Below, one piece after another: positions 1 to 5,478 of a stretch of 5,614 nucleotides of DNA. Positions within the stretch are counted from its first letter, which is position 1. The number at the start of each line of letters is the position of its first letter. The stretch spans positions 1-5,614 of the forward strand of contig SLFE01000110.1 in NCBI GenBank assembly GCA_007124415.1, given 5' to 3'. A model generated the notes under the pieces. It ran no database searches and was not told the DNA's origin. It saw nothing but the letters and a program-made list of their open reading frames with translations. Made by a program: the position numbers and the translations under genes. The stretch is from Waddliaceae bacterium. GTDB lineage: Bacteria > Chlamydiota > Chlamydiia > Chlamydiales > SLFE01.

Positions 1-1
1 T

Positions 2-1324
2 ATGATTTTGAAGAATAGAGAAGGCGATGACCAGGCGAGCATTTTTTACATTGCCTACACAAAGGATAATGAAAAAGAGCATTCGAAAAGGCCGATTACT
101 TTTTGCTTCAACGGAGGGCCGGGCTCCTCTTCCGTCTGGCTTCATATGGGAACTTTCGGGCCGAAAAGGGTGGCGATGAGCGTCGACGGCACTCCGGAGA
201 CCCCTTATCATCTCATTGACAACGAGTATTCTCTTCTCGACATTACCGACCTGGTCTTTATCGATCCCGTTTCTACAGGGTACAGCCGCACCGCTCCGAG
301 CGTCGATCCCGGTAAATTTCACGGAGTTGATGAAGACATCAAGTCGGTCGGAGAGTTCATCCGCCTTTATACAACCCGAAACGGACGCTGGACATCCCCG
401 AAATTCGTTGCGGGGGAAAGCTATGGCACGACCCGGGCGACGGGGCTGGCAAACCATTTATACGAAGAAACCCGCATGGAGCTGAACGGCATTGTCCTGA
501 TATCGGCGATCCTTGATTTCCAGGCTTACTTCTTTTCGATGGGCAACGATCTTCCCTACATCACATTTCTTCCCACCTATAGCAGCATCGCCTGGTATCA
601 CAAGCGCCTTGATAAAGAGCTGCTCCAAGATTTTTTCAAGACTCAAAAGGAAGTGGAAGAATTCGCCCTTGGCGAATACGCCAACGCCTTGATGCAGGGA
701 AATAACTTATCCGATGAGAGGAAAAAACAGATTGCCTCAAAATTGGCAAAGTACACCGGCCTTGATGAAGATTATATCCTCAGGTCCAACCTTCGGGTGG
801 ACATATGTCAGTTTGCGAAAATGCTGATGAATGGCGACAACCGCATTGTCAGCCGTTTTGACGGCCGTTTTTTGGGGGTCGATCAAAACCCGACGTCGTC
901 GCGCATTTCATACGATCCTACGTTCGCATTAATCGCTCCTGCTTTCACATCGACGATGAATCAATATCTCCGCGACGACCTGAATTGGGAGGAAGACCGG
1001 GAATACGAGATTTTATCCAGGGTGCATCAGTCCTGGGATTGGAGCCGAGCGAAAAATCAATATCTCAATATGAACAGCGATCTTCTCGAGCTTATGACTC
1101 AAAATCCCCGTTTCCGCGTCTTTGTGGGAAGCGGGTATTATGATCTGGCAACGCCTTTCGGCGCCACAGATTATACATTTGCCCACCTTCCGATCGACCC
1201 TATTCTGTCGCAAAACATTACGTTGAAGTACTACGACGCCGGCCACATGATGTACATTCATAAGCCCTCGCTCGCCAAGCTTAAAAAAGATATCGCCGAC
1301 TTTTTGAACGAAGCGCTTGATTGA
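2..1324 (+). CDS. S10 family serine carboxypeptidase-like peptidase (5' end cut by the window)
   Basis: C-terminal 440 residues of an alpha/beta-hydrolase peptidase of MEROPS family S10, which removes C-terminal amino acids from peptides. Counting from the first visible Met, the substrate-binding loop NGGPGSSS is at 37-44, DPVSTGYS at 88-95, the nucleophile elbow GESYG at 138-142 (Ser140), the catalytic Asp probably Asp381 in GYYDLATPF, and the catalytic His415 in DAGHMMY. The triad is therefore complete and the enzyme is probably active. The reading frame is open to the left edge. The ATG at position 2 aligns with the interior of the family domain (before 'ASIFYIAYT'), so it is probably an internal Met; about 50-80 N-terminal residues, normally including a signal peptide for export, should lie upstream. 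Export cannot be checked here. The stop codon lies inside the predicted trmB promoter. The family call is firm; the substrate is unknown. Confidence 0.93.
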   Translation: MILKNREGDDQASIFYIAYTKDNEKEHSKRPITFCFNGGPGSSSVWLHMGTFGPKRVAMSVDGTPETPYHLIDNEYSLLDITDLVFIDPVSTGYSRTAPSVDPGKFHGVDEDIKSVGEFIRLYTTRNGRWTSPKFVAGESYGTTRATGLANHLYEETRMELNGIVLISAILDFQAYFFSMGNDLPYITFLPTYSSIAWYHKRLDKELLQDFFKTQKEVEEFALGEYANALMQGNNLSDERKKQIASKLAKYTGLDEDYILRSNLRVDICQFAKMLMNGDNRIVSRFDGRFLGVDQNPTSSRISYDPTFALIAPAFTSTMNQYLRDDLNWEEDREYEILSRVHQSWDWSRAKNQYLNMNSDLLELMTQNPRFRVFVGSGYYDLATPFGATDYTFAHLPIDPILSQNITLKYYDAGHMMYIHKPSLAKLKKDIADFLNEALD

Positions 1325-1349
1325 CTTGGATTCTATTTTTTGGTAGAAT
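1321..1349 (+). promoter_or_regulatory. Predicted sigma-70/sigma-66-type promoter of trmB
   Basis: TTGACT (1321-1326) and TAGAAT (1344-1349) are each 5/6 matches to the -35 and -10 consensus and are separated by exactly 17 bases. The -35 box contains the TGA stop (1322-1324) of the peptidase gene. Initiation 6-9 bases after the -10 box would fall at about 1355-1358, on or next to the trmB ATG at 1358, implying a leaderless transcript. This is a prediction from sequence only. Confidence 0.55.
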
Positions 1350-1357
1350 TTAATGCC

Positions 1358-2050
1358 ATGAAGCCTAAAGACTTAAAGCTCCCCTTTCAGTGGGGGGAGC
1401 AATTTATTACGATTCAGGATAAAGTTTTTTTTACATTCGAGCCTTTTGATAAGAAAGGCTCTGACTTCGATTTTCCCGGATGGGGCCATCCCGAGGTTTT
1501 CGGTAATGACAAGCCTGTAAAAATCGAATATTGCAGCGGGAACGGCAAGTGGATCGCCGAACGGGCGCTTGCCGATCCGGACGGAAACTGGGTTGCCGTT
1601 GAAAAAAAAGCGGCGCGGCTCAGAAAGGTTTGGGCCAAGATGAAAAACCTGGGCCTGCCCAATCTCTTCTCCATCTGCGGAGAGGCCCTGGAGGCGACTA
1701 AGCGGTTTCTTCCCGGCGCGACCGTCGATGAGGTTTATATCAATTTTCCCGATCCCTGGCCTAAGAAAAAGCATGCGAAGTACCGCCTGATCCAAACCCC
1801 TTTTGCCTGCGAGCTTGCACGCATACTGAAGGAAGGGGGAACCGTAAGTCTGGTCACTGATGACGAGGCCTATTCGGAGCAAATGATTGACGTTTTTTCA
1901 AGCCACCCTTGTTTTGAATCGTGCTACGAGGCCCCTTTTTACCGCGGCAAGAGGGAAGGGTACGGTTCGTCGTATTTTGAGGATCTTTGGCGGGGCAAAG
2001 GCAAGCCTATTCGGTATCACCTGTTTAAAAAAGTCGGGAGCGGCCAATGA
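1358..2050 (+). CDS. trmB: tRNA (guanine-N7-)-methyltransferase TrmB
   Basis: A cytoplasmic Rossmann-fold enzyme that transfers a methyl group from S-adenosylmethionine to N7 of G46 in the tRNA variable loop. The 230-residue product carries the family marks in order: a SAM-binding loop EYCSGNG (57-63), acidic VAVEKK (79-84, Glu82 expected to hold the SAM ribose), the signature NFPDPWPKKKHAKYRL (129-144, Asp132 in the active site), TDDE (167-170), and a C-terminal SSYFEDLWRGKG block (204-215) in place of the usual T-x-F-E-x-R. I chose the ATG at 1358 because the product then begins MKPKDL, as I recall for chlamydial TrmB. A TTG at 1340 in the same frame would add six residues but lies within the predicted promoter spacer. 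No Shine-Dalgarno sequence precedes either start. The end overlaps the next gene by ATGA, so the two are probably translationally coupled. Confidence 0.95.
   Translation: MKPKDLKLPFQWGEQFITIQDKVFFTFEPFDKKGSDFDFPGWGHPEVFGNDKPVKIEYCSGNGKWIAERALADPDGNWVAVEKKAARLRKVWAKMKNLGLPNLFSICGEALEATKRFLPGATVDEVYINFPDPWPKKKHAKYRLIQTPFACELARILKEGGTVSLVTDDEAYSEQMIDVFSSHPCFESCYEAPFYRGKREGYGSSYFEDLWRGKGKPIRYHLFKKVGSGQ
1378..1400 (+). repeat. GC-rich hairpin inside the start of trmB
   Basis: GCTCCCC (1378-1384) is the exact reverse complement of GGGGAGC (1394-1400). Two further inner G-U pairs would leave a five-base loop. It begins 20 bases after the trmB ATG. Only a weak AATTTATT follows, so it is a poor intrinsic terminator for the preceding peptidase gene. 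It could influence early translation or elongation of trmB, or it may simply reflect the codons for the residues LPFQWGE. Confidence 0.45.
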
Positions 2051-3021
2051 CCCCGATAATTTATGACGGTTCTTTAGAGGATGTTTCGCCGGACTTCAAT
2101 GCTGTTGTCATCCGGCTTGACGGCAAGACTTCCTCGGATTTGAATTGGACGCCCCGCTCTGAAGAAGCAGTTTCAAAAGGACTCGGCATATTGTGGGAGA
2201 TCGACTTGGGGCTGTTCGATCGGCTATCATACCCTCTGGATCACGAAACGCAGCTTAAGACGCTTTCACTTGCGCTCGAACATTTTTATCAATCCTTTTG
2301 GTCAAAGTATCAGGAAAACAGCGTCGGCATTTGCCTTTATCGAGGATCTGTGGATTTCAGTTCCCGTTTTCCGTGGGATGCCAAACAGCAGGAATCTTTT
2401 GAACTATGGCTTGATGGACGGGAACCCGGCTCTCAGCTTCAAAGACTTTATTGCCGCGATGTGGCATTGGAGTATCTTTGCTTATTGATTCCTTATTTGC
2501 CGCAAACGCTCGACCCCTATATTTTTCTCGATGCTTCCGAAATTGAAAATCCTCTTCATGTCGCGCAGCTTCTCGACAACGACCGGTATGAGAGGTTTAA
2601 AAGGGCGATCAAAGGAAGTGTTGTCCCTCATCGGGAAGTCTTGTGGGGCGACAGTGTGTTTTCTATGGATTATCAGGGCTTTTTGGGAAGAGAGGTTCCT
2701 AAGGTTGATTTCGGCAAGGCTGCAGCCGTCGGCGTTTACCTTCCATATAGCGAGTCGTACGGGGAGGAATTTTGGGAAGAGATTCATCAGGCTCTTGAAA
2801 CTCTTGGAAATGAGCAAATTGTTTATCGCTTAGTCTCTGAAGAACAGCTTGTCGGGGACTGGGACGGCCTGGATTACCTTATCGTTTCCGAGCAAAGCGT
2901 CACGCCTATGTGCAAGCGGAAACTCCACGGTTTTTGCGCCGCGGCAGGCACGATTGTCACAATTCGGGGGCGGCCGATCGGCGTTCCGTACGAGACTTCC
3001 TTAAAAGACTGGCTTTCTTGA
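2047..3021 (+). CDS. Conserved-looking protein of unknown function, possible glutamine-amidotransferase-like C-terminal domain
   Basis: I do not recognise this 324-residue protein with certainty; it is probably a lineage-restricted chlamydial protein. It starts at an ATG overlapping the trmB stop (ATGA, 2047-2050), so its translation is likely coupled to trmB, and trmB is its only evident partner in the operon. It has no signal peptide and no clear membrane segment; the most hydrophobic stretch (about 139-153) is short. The N-terminal two thirds has alternating hydrophobic strands and helices (GILWEIDLGLF 47-57, VGICLYRGSVDF 93-104, DPYIFLDASE 156-165) with conserved-looking Trp and acidic residues, reminiscent of a barrel-type glycosidase fold. 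Residues 225-324 look like a small Rossmann-type beta-alpha-beta unit (AAAVGVYLP, FWEEIHQALETLG, WDGLDYLIVS, HGFCAAAGTIVTI), resembling the amidotransferase-like domain at the end of some glycoside hydrolases. Both fold ideas are inference from pattern; no function is claimed. Confidence 0.85.
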   Translation: MTPIIYDGSLEDVSPDFNAVVIRLDGKTSSDLNWTPRSEEAVSKGLGILWEIDLGLFDRLSYPLDHETQLKTLSLALEHFYQSFWSKYQENSVGICLYRGSVDFSSRFPWDAKQQESFELWLDGREPGSQLQRLYCRDVALEYLCLLIPYLPQTLDPYIFLDASEIENPLHVAQLLDNDRYERFKRAIKGSVVPHREVLWGDSVFSMDYQGFLGREVPKVDFGKAAAVGVYLPYSESYGEEFWEEIHQALETLGNEQIVYRLVSEEQLVGDWDGLDYLIVSEQSVTPMCKRKLHGFCAAAGTIVTIRGRPIGVPYETSLKDWLS

Positions 3022-3035
3022 TTTTAAGTAATATA

Positions 3036-3069
3036 TTGAGTTTTCCTCCTGCATGCTTCATCATATAAG
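3036..3069 (+). promoter_or_regulatory. Possible pgi promoter (good -10, poor spacing to -35)
   Basis: The 79 bases between the upstream stop and the pgi start hold TATAAG (3064-3069), a 5/6 match to the -10 consensus. TTGAGT (3036-3041) is the best -35 candidate, but the spacer would be 22 bases, outside the normal 16-19. At 17-base spacing the -35 would be TTTTCC, only a 3/6 match. Transcription from this -10 would start near 3076, leaving a leader of about 25 bases that includes the Shine-Dalgarno sequence. No terminator-like hairpin is visible here, so read-through from trmB is also possible. Confidence 0.35.
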
Positions 3070-3090
3070 TATGGGGATTAAAAAAGAACA

Positions 3091-3096
3091 AGGGGG
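3091..3096 (+). promoter_or_regulatory. Ribosome binding site deciding the pgi start
   Basis: AGGGGG lies four bases before ATG 3101 and is the only strong Shine-Dalgarno-like sequence upstream of pgi. In-frame ATGs at 3053 and 3071 have none, and initiation from the -10 box at 3064-3069 would place both outside the mRNA. The last G joins a 10-bp palindrome GCCATATGGC (3096-3105) centred on the start codon. Confidence 0.65.
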
Positions 3097-3100
3097 CCAT

Positions 3101-4705
3101 ATGGCGCAGACAACCGCTATTAAGGGAAGTCAGCTTGCCTTCACAAATTTTAAAGCTTCCGAAACACTTCGCTCTTTAGCTCAAAAACCTTTGGATCTGA
3201 CACAAGATGGGGCGCTGACTCCGGAAAGAATTAACAAATATGTGCAAGAAGCATGCGGGCTCAAGCTTTTGTATGCTACCGACCGCGTCACCGACGAGGT
3301 GATGGAAGCGCTGGCCGAATTGGCGGCAGAATCCAATGCTGTGGAAAAAATGAAGTCGATGCAGGCGGGGAAAGTGATCAATAAGATCGAGGGATTTCCA
3401 AGCGAAGAGCGCTCGGTGCTGCATACAGCTATGCGCGACTTTTTTGATCACCCGCAATCGGCGAGAATCGCAAAAGAGGCCGCCGAGCTGGAAAGGGCGG
3501 AGATCGACAAGCTCAAAGCATTTTTGACTAAAATATCCTTCACCGATTTGATCATGATCGGCATCGGCGGATCCAATCTGGGCCCTGAGGCGGCCTACCG
3601 CGCTCTGAGTTATCTGAAAAAGGAAGATCGAAACGTCCATTTTATCGCTAATGTCGATCCGGATGAAACCGCGCGTGTTCTGGAGAATGTCGATCTGAAC
3701 AAGGCGTTAGTACTGGTCGTCTCGAAATCGGGCGGAACTTTGGAAACAAAAACTAATTACAATTTTATGGCCCGGAAATTCGAACAGGCGGGCTTGAATC
3801 CCAAAGACCACTTTGTATCCATTACCGGAAAGGGCAGTCTTCTCGATAACAAAAACAAGTTCCTCGAGTGTTTTTACAGTTGGGACTTTATCGGCGGACG
3901 TTACAGCACAAGCGCCATGTACGGAGCTGTCATGCTCTCTTTTGCTTTGGGCTTCGATCATTTTTGGGAGTTTTTGCGAGGCGCCCATGAGATGGACCGG
4001 ACGGCTCTGGAATCTGATATTCACAAAAATCTTCCGCTGAAGCTGGCTCTTCTCGGCATCTGGAACCACAACTTCCTCGGGTGCCACACGCTTGCGATGA
4101 TTCCTTACAGCAGCGCTCTCAGCCGTTTTCCCGCGCATATTCAGCAATTGGAGATGGAATCGAACGGAAAGCATATCGACAGGCATGGAATCAGGGTTGA
4201 CTTTGAGACCGGCCAGATCATTTGGGGAGAGCCCGGCAACAATGCCCAGCATTCCTTCTATCAATTGATCCACCAAGGAACTCCTGTTATTCCTTTAGAA
4301 TTTATCAGTTTCAAGGAATGTCAGTTCGGCGACGATATGGTGATCGACGGAACGACGAATCAGGAGAAGCTTCTAGCCAATATGTTCGCTCAGGCAATTG
4401 CCCTTGCGACAGGGAAAAAAGACGATAACCCGAACAAACAGTTCGAGGGCAACCGTCCGTCAAGAATCATCTTGGGCGAGAAGCTCACTCCCTACTCTCT
4501 TGGAACGCTCTTTTCGCTTTATGAAAACTGCGTGGCCTTTCAGGGCTTTATCTGGGATATCAACTCTTTCGACCAGGAAGGGGTGCAGCTTGGAAAAGTT
4601 TTGGCGGGGCGGGTGATCAAAAGCTTTGAAGGTTTCCGTTCCACAGGTAAAGAGACAGGCGAATACCCTCTGGGCGACGCTTATTTAAAACAGCTTGGGT
4701 TATAG
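3101..4705 (+). CDS. pgi: Glucose-6-phosphate isomerase
   Basis: Cytoplasmic phosphoglucose isomerase, interconverting glucose 6-phosphate and fructose 6-phosphate in glycolysis and gluconeogenesis. The 534-residue product has a normal full length for the long bacterial form, with two SIS domains. Visible motifs are GIGGSNLGP (154-162), the phosphate loop VVSKSGGTLET (206-216), the signature GGRYST (265-270, Arg267), the catalytic-base motif MESNGK (352-357, Glu353), the ring-opening His384 in GEPGNNAQHSFYQLIHQG (376-393), and Lys499 in FDQEGVQLGK (490-499). All expected active-site residues are present. The phosphate loop reads SKSGGT rather than the more usual SKSGTT. I chose ATG 3101 for its Shine-Dalgarno sequence; the longer frame from 3053 would add 16 unconserved-looking residues. 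In chlamydiae this enzyme receives glucose 6-phosphate, which many of them import from the host. Several blocks resemble chlamydial Pgi specifically. Confidence 0.97.
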   Translation: MAQTTAIKGSQLAFTNFKASETLRSLAQKPLDLTQDGALTPERINKYVQEACGLKLLYATDRVTDEVMEALAELAAESNAVEKMKSMQAGKVINKIEGFPSEERSVLHTAMRDFFDHPQSARIAKEAAELERAEIDKLKAFLTKISFTDLIMIGIGGSNLGPEAAYRALSYLKKEDRNVHFIANVDPDETARVLENVDLNKALVLVVSKSGGTLETKTNYNFMARKFEQAGLNPKDHFVSITGKGSLLDNKNKFLECFYSWDFIGGRYSTSAMYGAVMLSFALGFDHFWEFLRGAHEMDRTALESDIHKNLPLKLALLGIWNHNFLGCHTLAMIPYSSALSRFPAHIQQLEMESNGKHIDRHGIRVDFETGQIIWGEPGNNAQHSFYQLIHQGTPVIPLEFISFKECQFGDDMVIDGTTNQEKLLANMFAQAIALATGKKDDNPNKQFEGNRPSRIILGEKLTPYSLGTLFSLYENCVAFQGFIWDINSFDQEGVQLGKVLAGRVIKSFEGFRSTGKETGEYPLGDAYLKQLGL

Positions 4706-4732
4706 ACAAACTATAAGGGTTTCTTGTAATAT
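4703..4732 (+). promoter_or_regulatory. Predicted promoter of the small acidic protein-yacG-xer group
   Basis: TAGACA (4703-4708, 5/6 match to -35) and TAATAT (4727-4732, 4/6 match to -10) are separated by 18 bases. The -35 box begins with the TAG stop codon of pgi. Initiation about seven bases after the -10 would fall at the ATG at 4740. Alternative -10 sequences are TATAAG at 4712-4717, which has no good -35, and TATAGA at 4730-4735. The -10 box lies between the two arms of an 11-bp inverted repeat. Confidence 0.4.
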
Positions 4733-4754
4733 AGACTCTATGGCAAGAAACCCT
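4716..4754 (+). repeat. Perfect 11-bp inverted repeat around the start codon and -10 box
   Basis: AGGGTTTCTTG (4716-4726) is the exact reverse complement of CAAGAAACCCT (4744-4754), with 17 bases between; T4727 and G4743 could add a wobble pair. The ATG of the next gene (4740-4742) and the predicted -10 box (4727-4732) are both in the loop. The right arm is coding (Arg-Asn-Pro-Leu). No T-tract follows the right arm, so this is not a classic intrinsic terminator for pgi. It could be an operator for a dimeric regulator, or an RNA hairpin in read-through transcripts from pgi. Confidence 0.6.
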
Positions 4755-5267
4755 CTTCATAAGCCCACGATTCCCCGGAGAAGCCGCGTCTGCTGCAGGA
4801 CGCGTGAAAAGCTTGAGCCCGGCGCCGAATACATTTCCCTGATTTTGGAAGGGGAAGGCGAAGGGGAGTATATCCGCGAAGATATCCTTTTGAGCTATTG
4901 GCAGCAGCACCCCGAGGACGAGTTGGCCAAACGGGCCAAAAGCAGCTGGAAATCAAAAATTCCTTTGAAGCCGGAAGCTCCGAAAGAACAGGAAGAATTT
5001 CTTGAAAGAGCTTATGAGATGTTCCTTGAGCATCATGAAAAAACCTCTCCCGAAGATCTTTTGAGGGCTTTTGTTCTTGCCTTGTTTTTACAAAGAAAAA
5101 AAGTGTTTATTTTCAGGCAGGAAATGCAGCATCTCGACAATCCGGCCTATGTGTTCGAGACCCAAGGGGCCGAAGACATTTATTGCGTCCCGGCCGTCAA
5201 ACCGACCGAAGAACAAATGAAATCATTACAAGATGAACTCAGCCATGAAATCGGCATTGTGCCCTAG
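4740..5267 (+). CDS. Small acidic protein of unknown function, resembling a family seen in the PVC bacteria
   Basis: A 175-residue protein, apparently soluble, with no signal peptide or membrane segment. It begins with a basic stretch (MARNPLHKPTIPRRSR) and then CCRTREKLEPGAEYISLI (18-35), an acidic EGEGEGE run (38-44), IREDILLSYW (46-54), and a helical C-terminal part with PEDLLRAFVLALFLQRKKV (104-122). The order 'C...PG..Y.S.L...RxD...W' followed by 'ALxLxRK' reminds me of uncharacterised proteins from planctomycetes and verrucomicrobia in which cysteine pairs may bind metal. Here only the Cys18-Cys19 pair is left at the front, and the second pair expected near Trp54 is absent. The function is unknown. 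ATG 4740 is chosen over an in-frame TTG at 4695, which lies inside pgi. No Shine-Dalgarno sequence is properly placed: AAGGG at 4715-4719 is 20 bases away. It overlaps yacG by up to 35 bases and is probably cotranscribed with yacG and xer. Confidence 0.82.
   Translation: MARNPLHKPTIPRRSRVCCRTREKLEPGAEYISLILEGEGEGEYIREDILLSYWQQHPEDELAKRAKSSWKSKIPLKPEAPKEQEEFLERAYEMFLEHHEKTSPEDLLRAFVLALFLQRKKVFIFRQEMQHLDNPAYVFETQGAEDIYCVPAVKPTEEQMKSLQDELSHEIGIVP
4848..4865 (+). repeat. Three tandem GAAGGS hexamers coding for Glu-Gly repeats
   Basis: GAAGGG, GAAGGC and GAAGGG follow directly on one another and encode three Glu-Gly units, with a Glu codon after them (residues 37-43 of the small acidic protein). 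Slippage at such a repeat would change the count in whole Glu-Gly pairs without breaking the frame. The repeats also resemble internal Shine-Dalgarno sequences. Probably a surface loop of variable length. Confidence 0.5.
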
Positions 5268-5472
5268 CTGCGGCAAAGAAGTAATTAAACCGGAAACCAT
5301 TTCAGGAGAAACCCCCTGGCCCTTTTGTTCGGAAAAATGCCGGGACTCAGACCTTTACGGCTGGCTGTCTGAAGACTACAAAATTAGCCGTGATCTGGAT
5401 GAAGAGGAGTTCGACGATTGGGCGAGGAAAAAATTCGGCAAGCTCGACCCTTACGATCCCGACGCTTTTTAG
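5233..5472 (+). CDS. yacG: YacG-type zinc-binding protein (DNA gyrase inhibitor family)
   Basis: A 79-residue protein with a four-cysteine zinc site, Cys10-x2-Cys13 and Cys32-x3-Cys36, followed by the family pattern DLYGWLSEDYKI (40-51) and an acidic, Trp-containing tail (FDDWARKKFG). Members in Escherichia coli bind DNA gyrase and inhibit its DNA binding; a similar role here is inferred from family only. The spacing between the cysteine pairs is 18 residues, against 15 in the E. coli protein. Two ATGs are possible, 5233 and 5245 (75 residues); neither has a convincing ribosome binding site. Both lie inside the end of the preceding gene, which suggests that ribosomes finishing that gene re-initiate here. 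The stop is six bases before the Xer recombinase ATG, so the three genes likely form one operon. Confidence 0.88.
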   Translation: MNSAMKSALCPSCGKEVIKPETISGETPWPFCSEKCRDSDLYGWLSEDYKISRDLDEEEFDDWARKKFGKLDPYDPDAF

Positions 5473-5475
5473 AGG
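5471..5475 (+). promoter_or_regulatory. Ribosome binding site of the Xer recombinase gene
   Basis: AGAGG overlaps the yacG TAG stop (5470-5472) and sits three bases before ATG 5479. The spacing is short but the match is clear, and the placement fits translation coupled to yacG. Confidence 0.5.
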
Positions 5476-5478
5476 TCT

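Noticed and set aside
1340..1357. TTG start giving a six-residue-longer TrmB
   Set aside because: It has no Shine-Dalgarno sequence, lies in the predicted promoter, and the ATG at 1358 gives the MKP-type N-terminus expected for the chlamydial form.
1373..1882. Long antisense open frame (169 codons) opposite trmB
   Set aside because: It lies wholly within trmB, whose product has a full set of family motifs; the antisense translation shows no recognisable domain or supported start.
2482..2833. Overlapping open frames on both strands (about 100-111 codons) inside the unknown 324-residue gene
   Set aside because: The 2047-3021 frame is longer, coupled to trmB by ATGA and uninterrupted. The alternatives have no start signals, although homology for the main gene could not be tested.
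3053..3100. Longer N-terminus of Pgi from ATG 3053 or 3071
   Set aside because: No Shine-Dalgarno sequence precedes these ATGs, the -10-like TATAAG lies between them and the chosen start, and ATG 3101 has AGGGGG in front.
3176..3640. Antisense open frame (154 codons) opposite the 5' half of pgi
   Set aside because: Same reasoning: the sense frame is unambiguous and the antisense product is low in recognisable structure.
3707..4276. Long antisense open frame (189 codons) opposite pgi
   Set aside because: Shadow of the strongly conserved pgi frame; no ribosome binding site or domain.
4706..4760. Intrinsic terminator after pgi
   Set aside because: The inverted repeat there is followed by CTTCATAAG rather than a run of T, and it extends into the next coding region.
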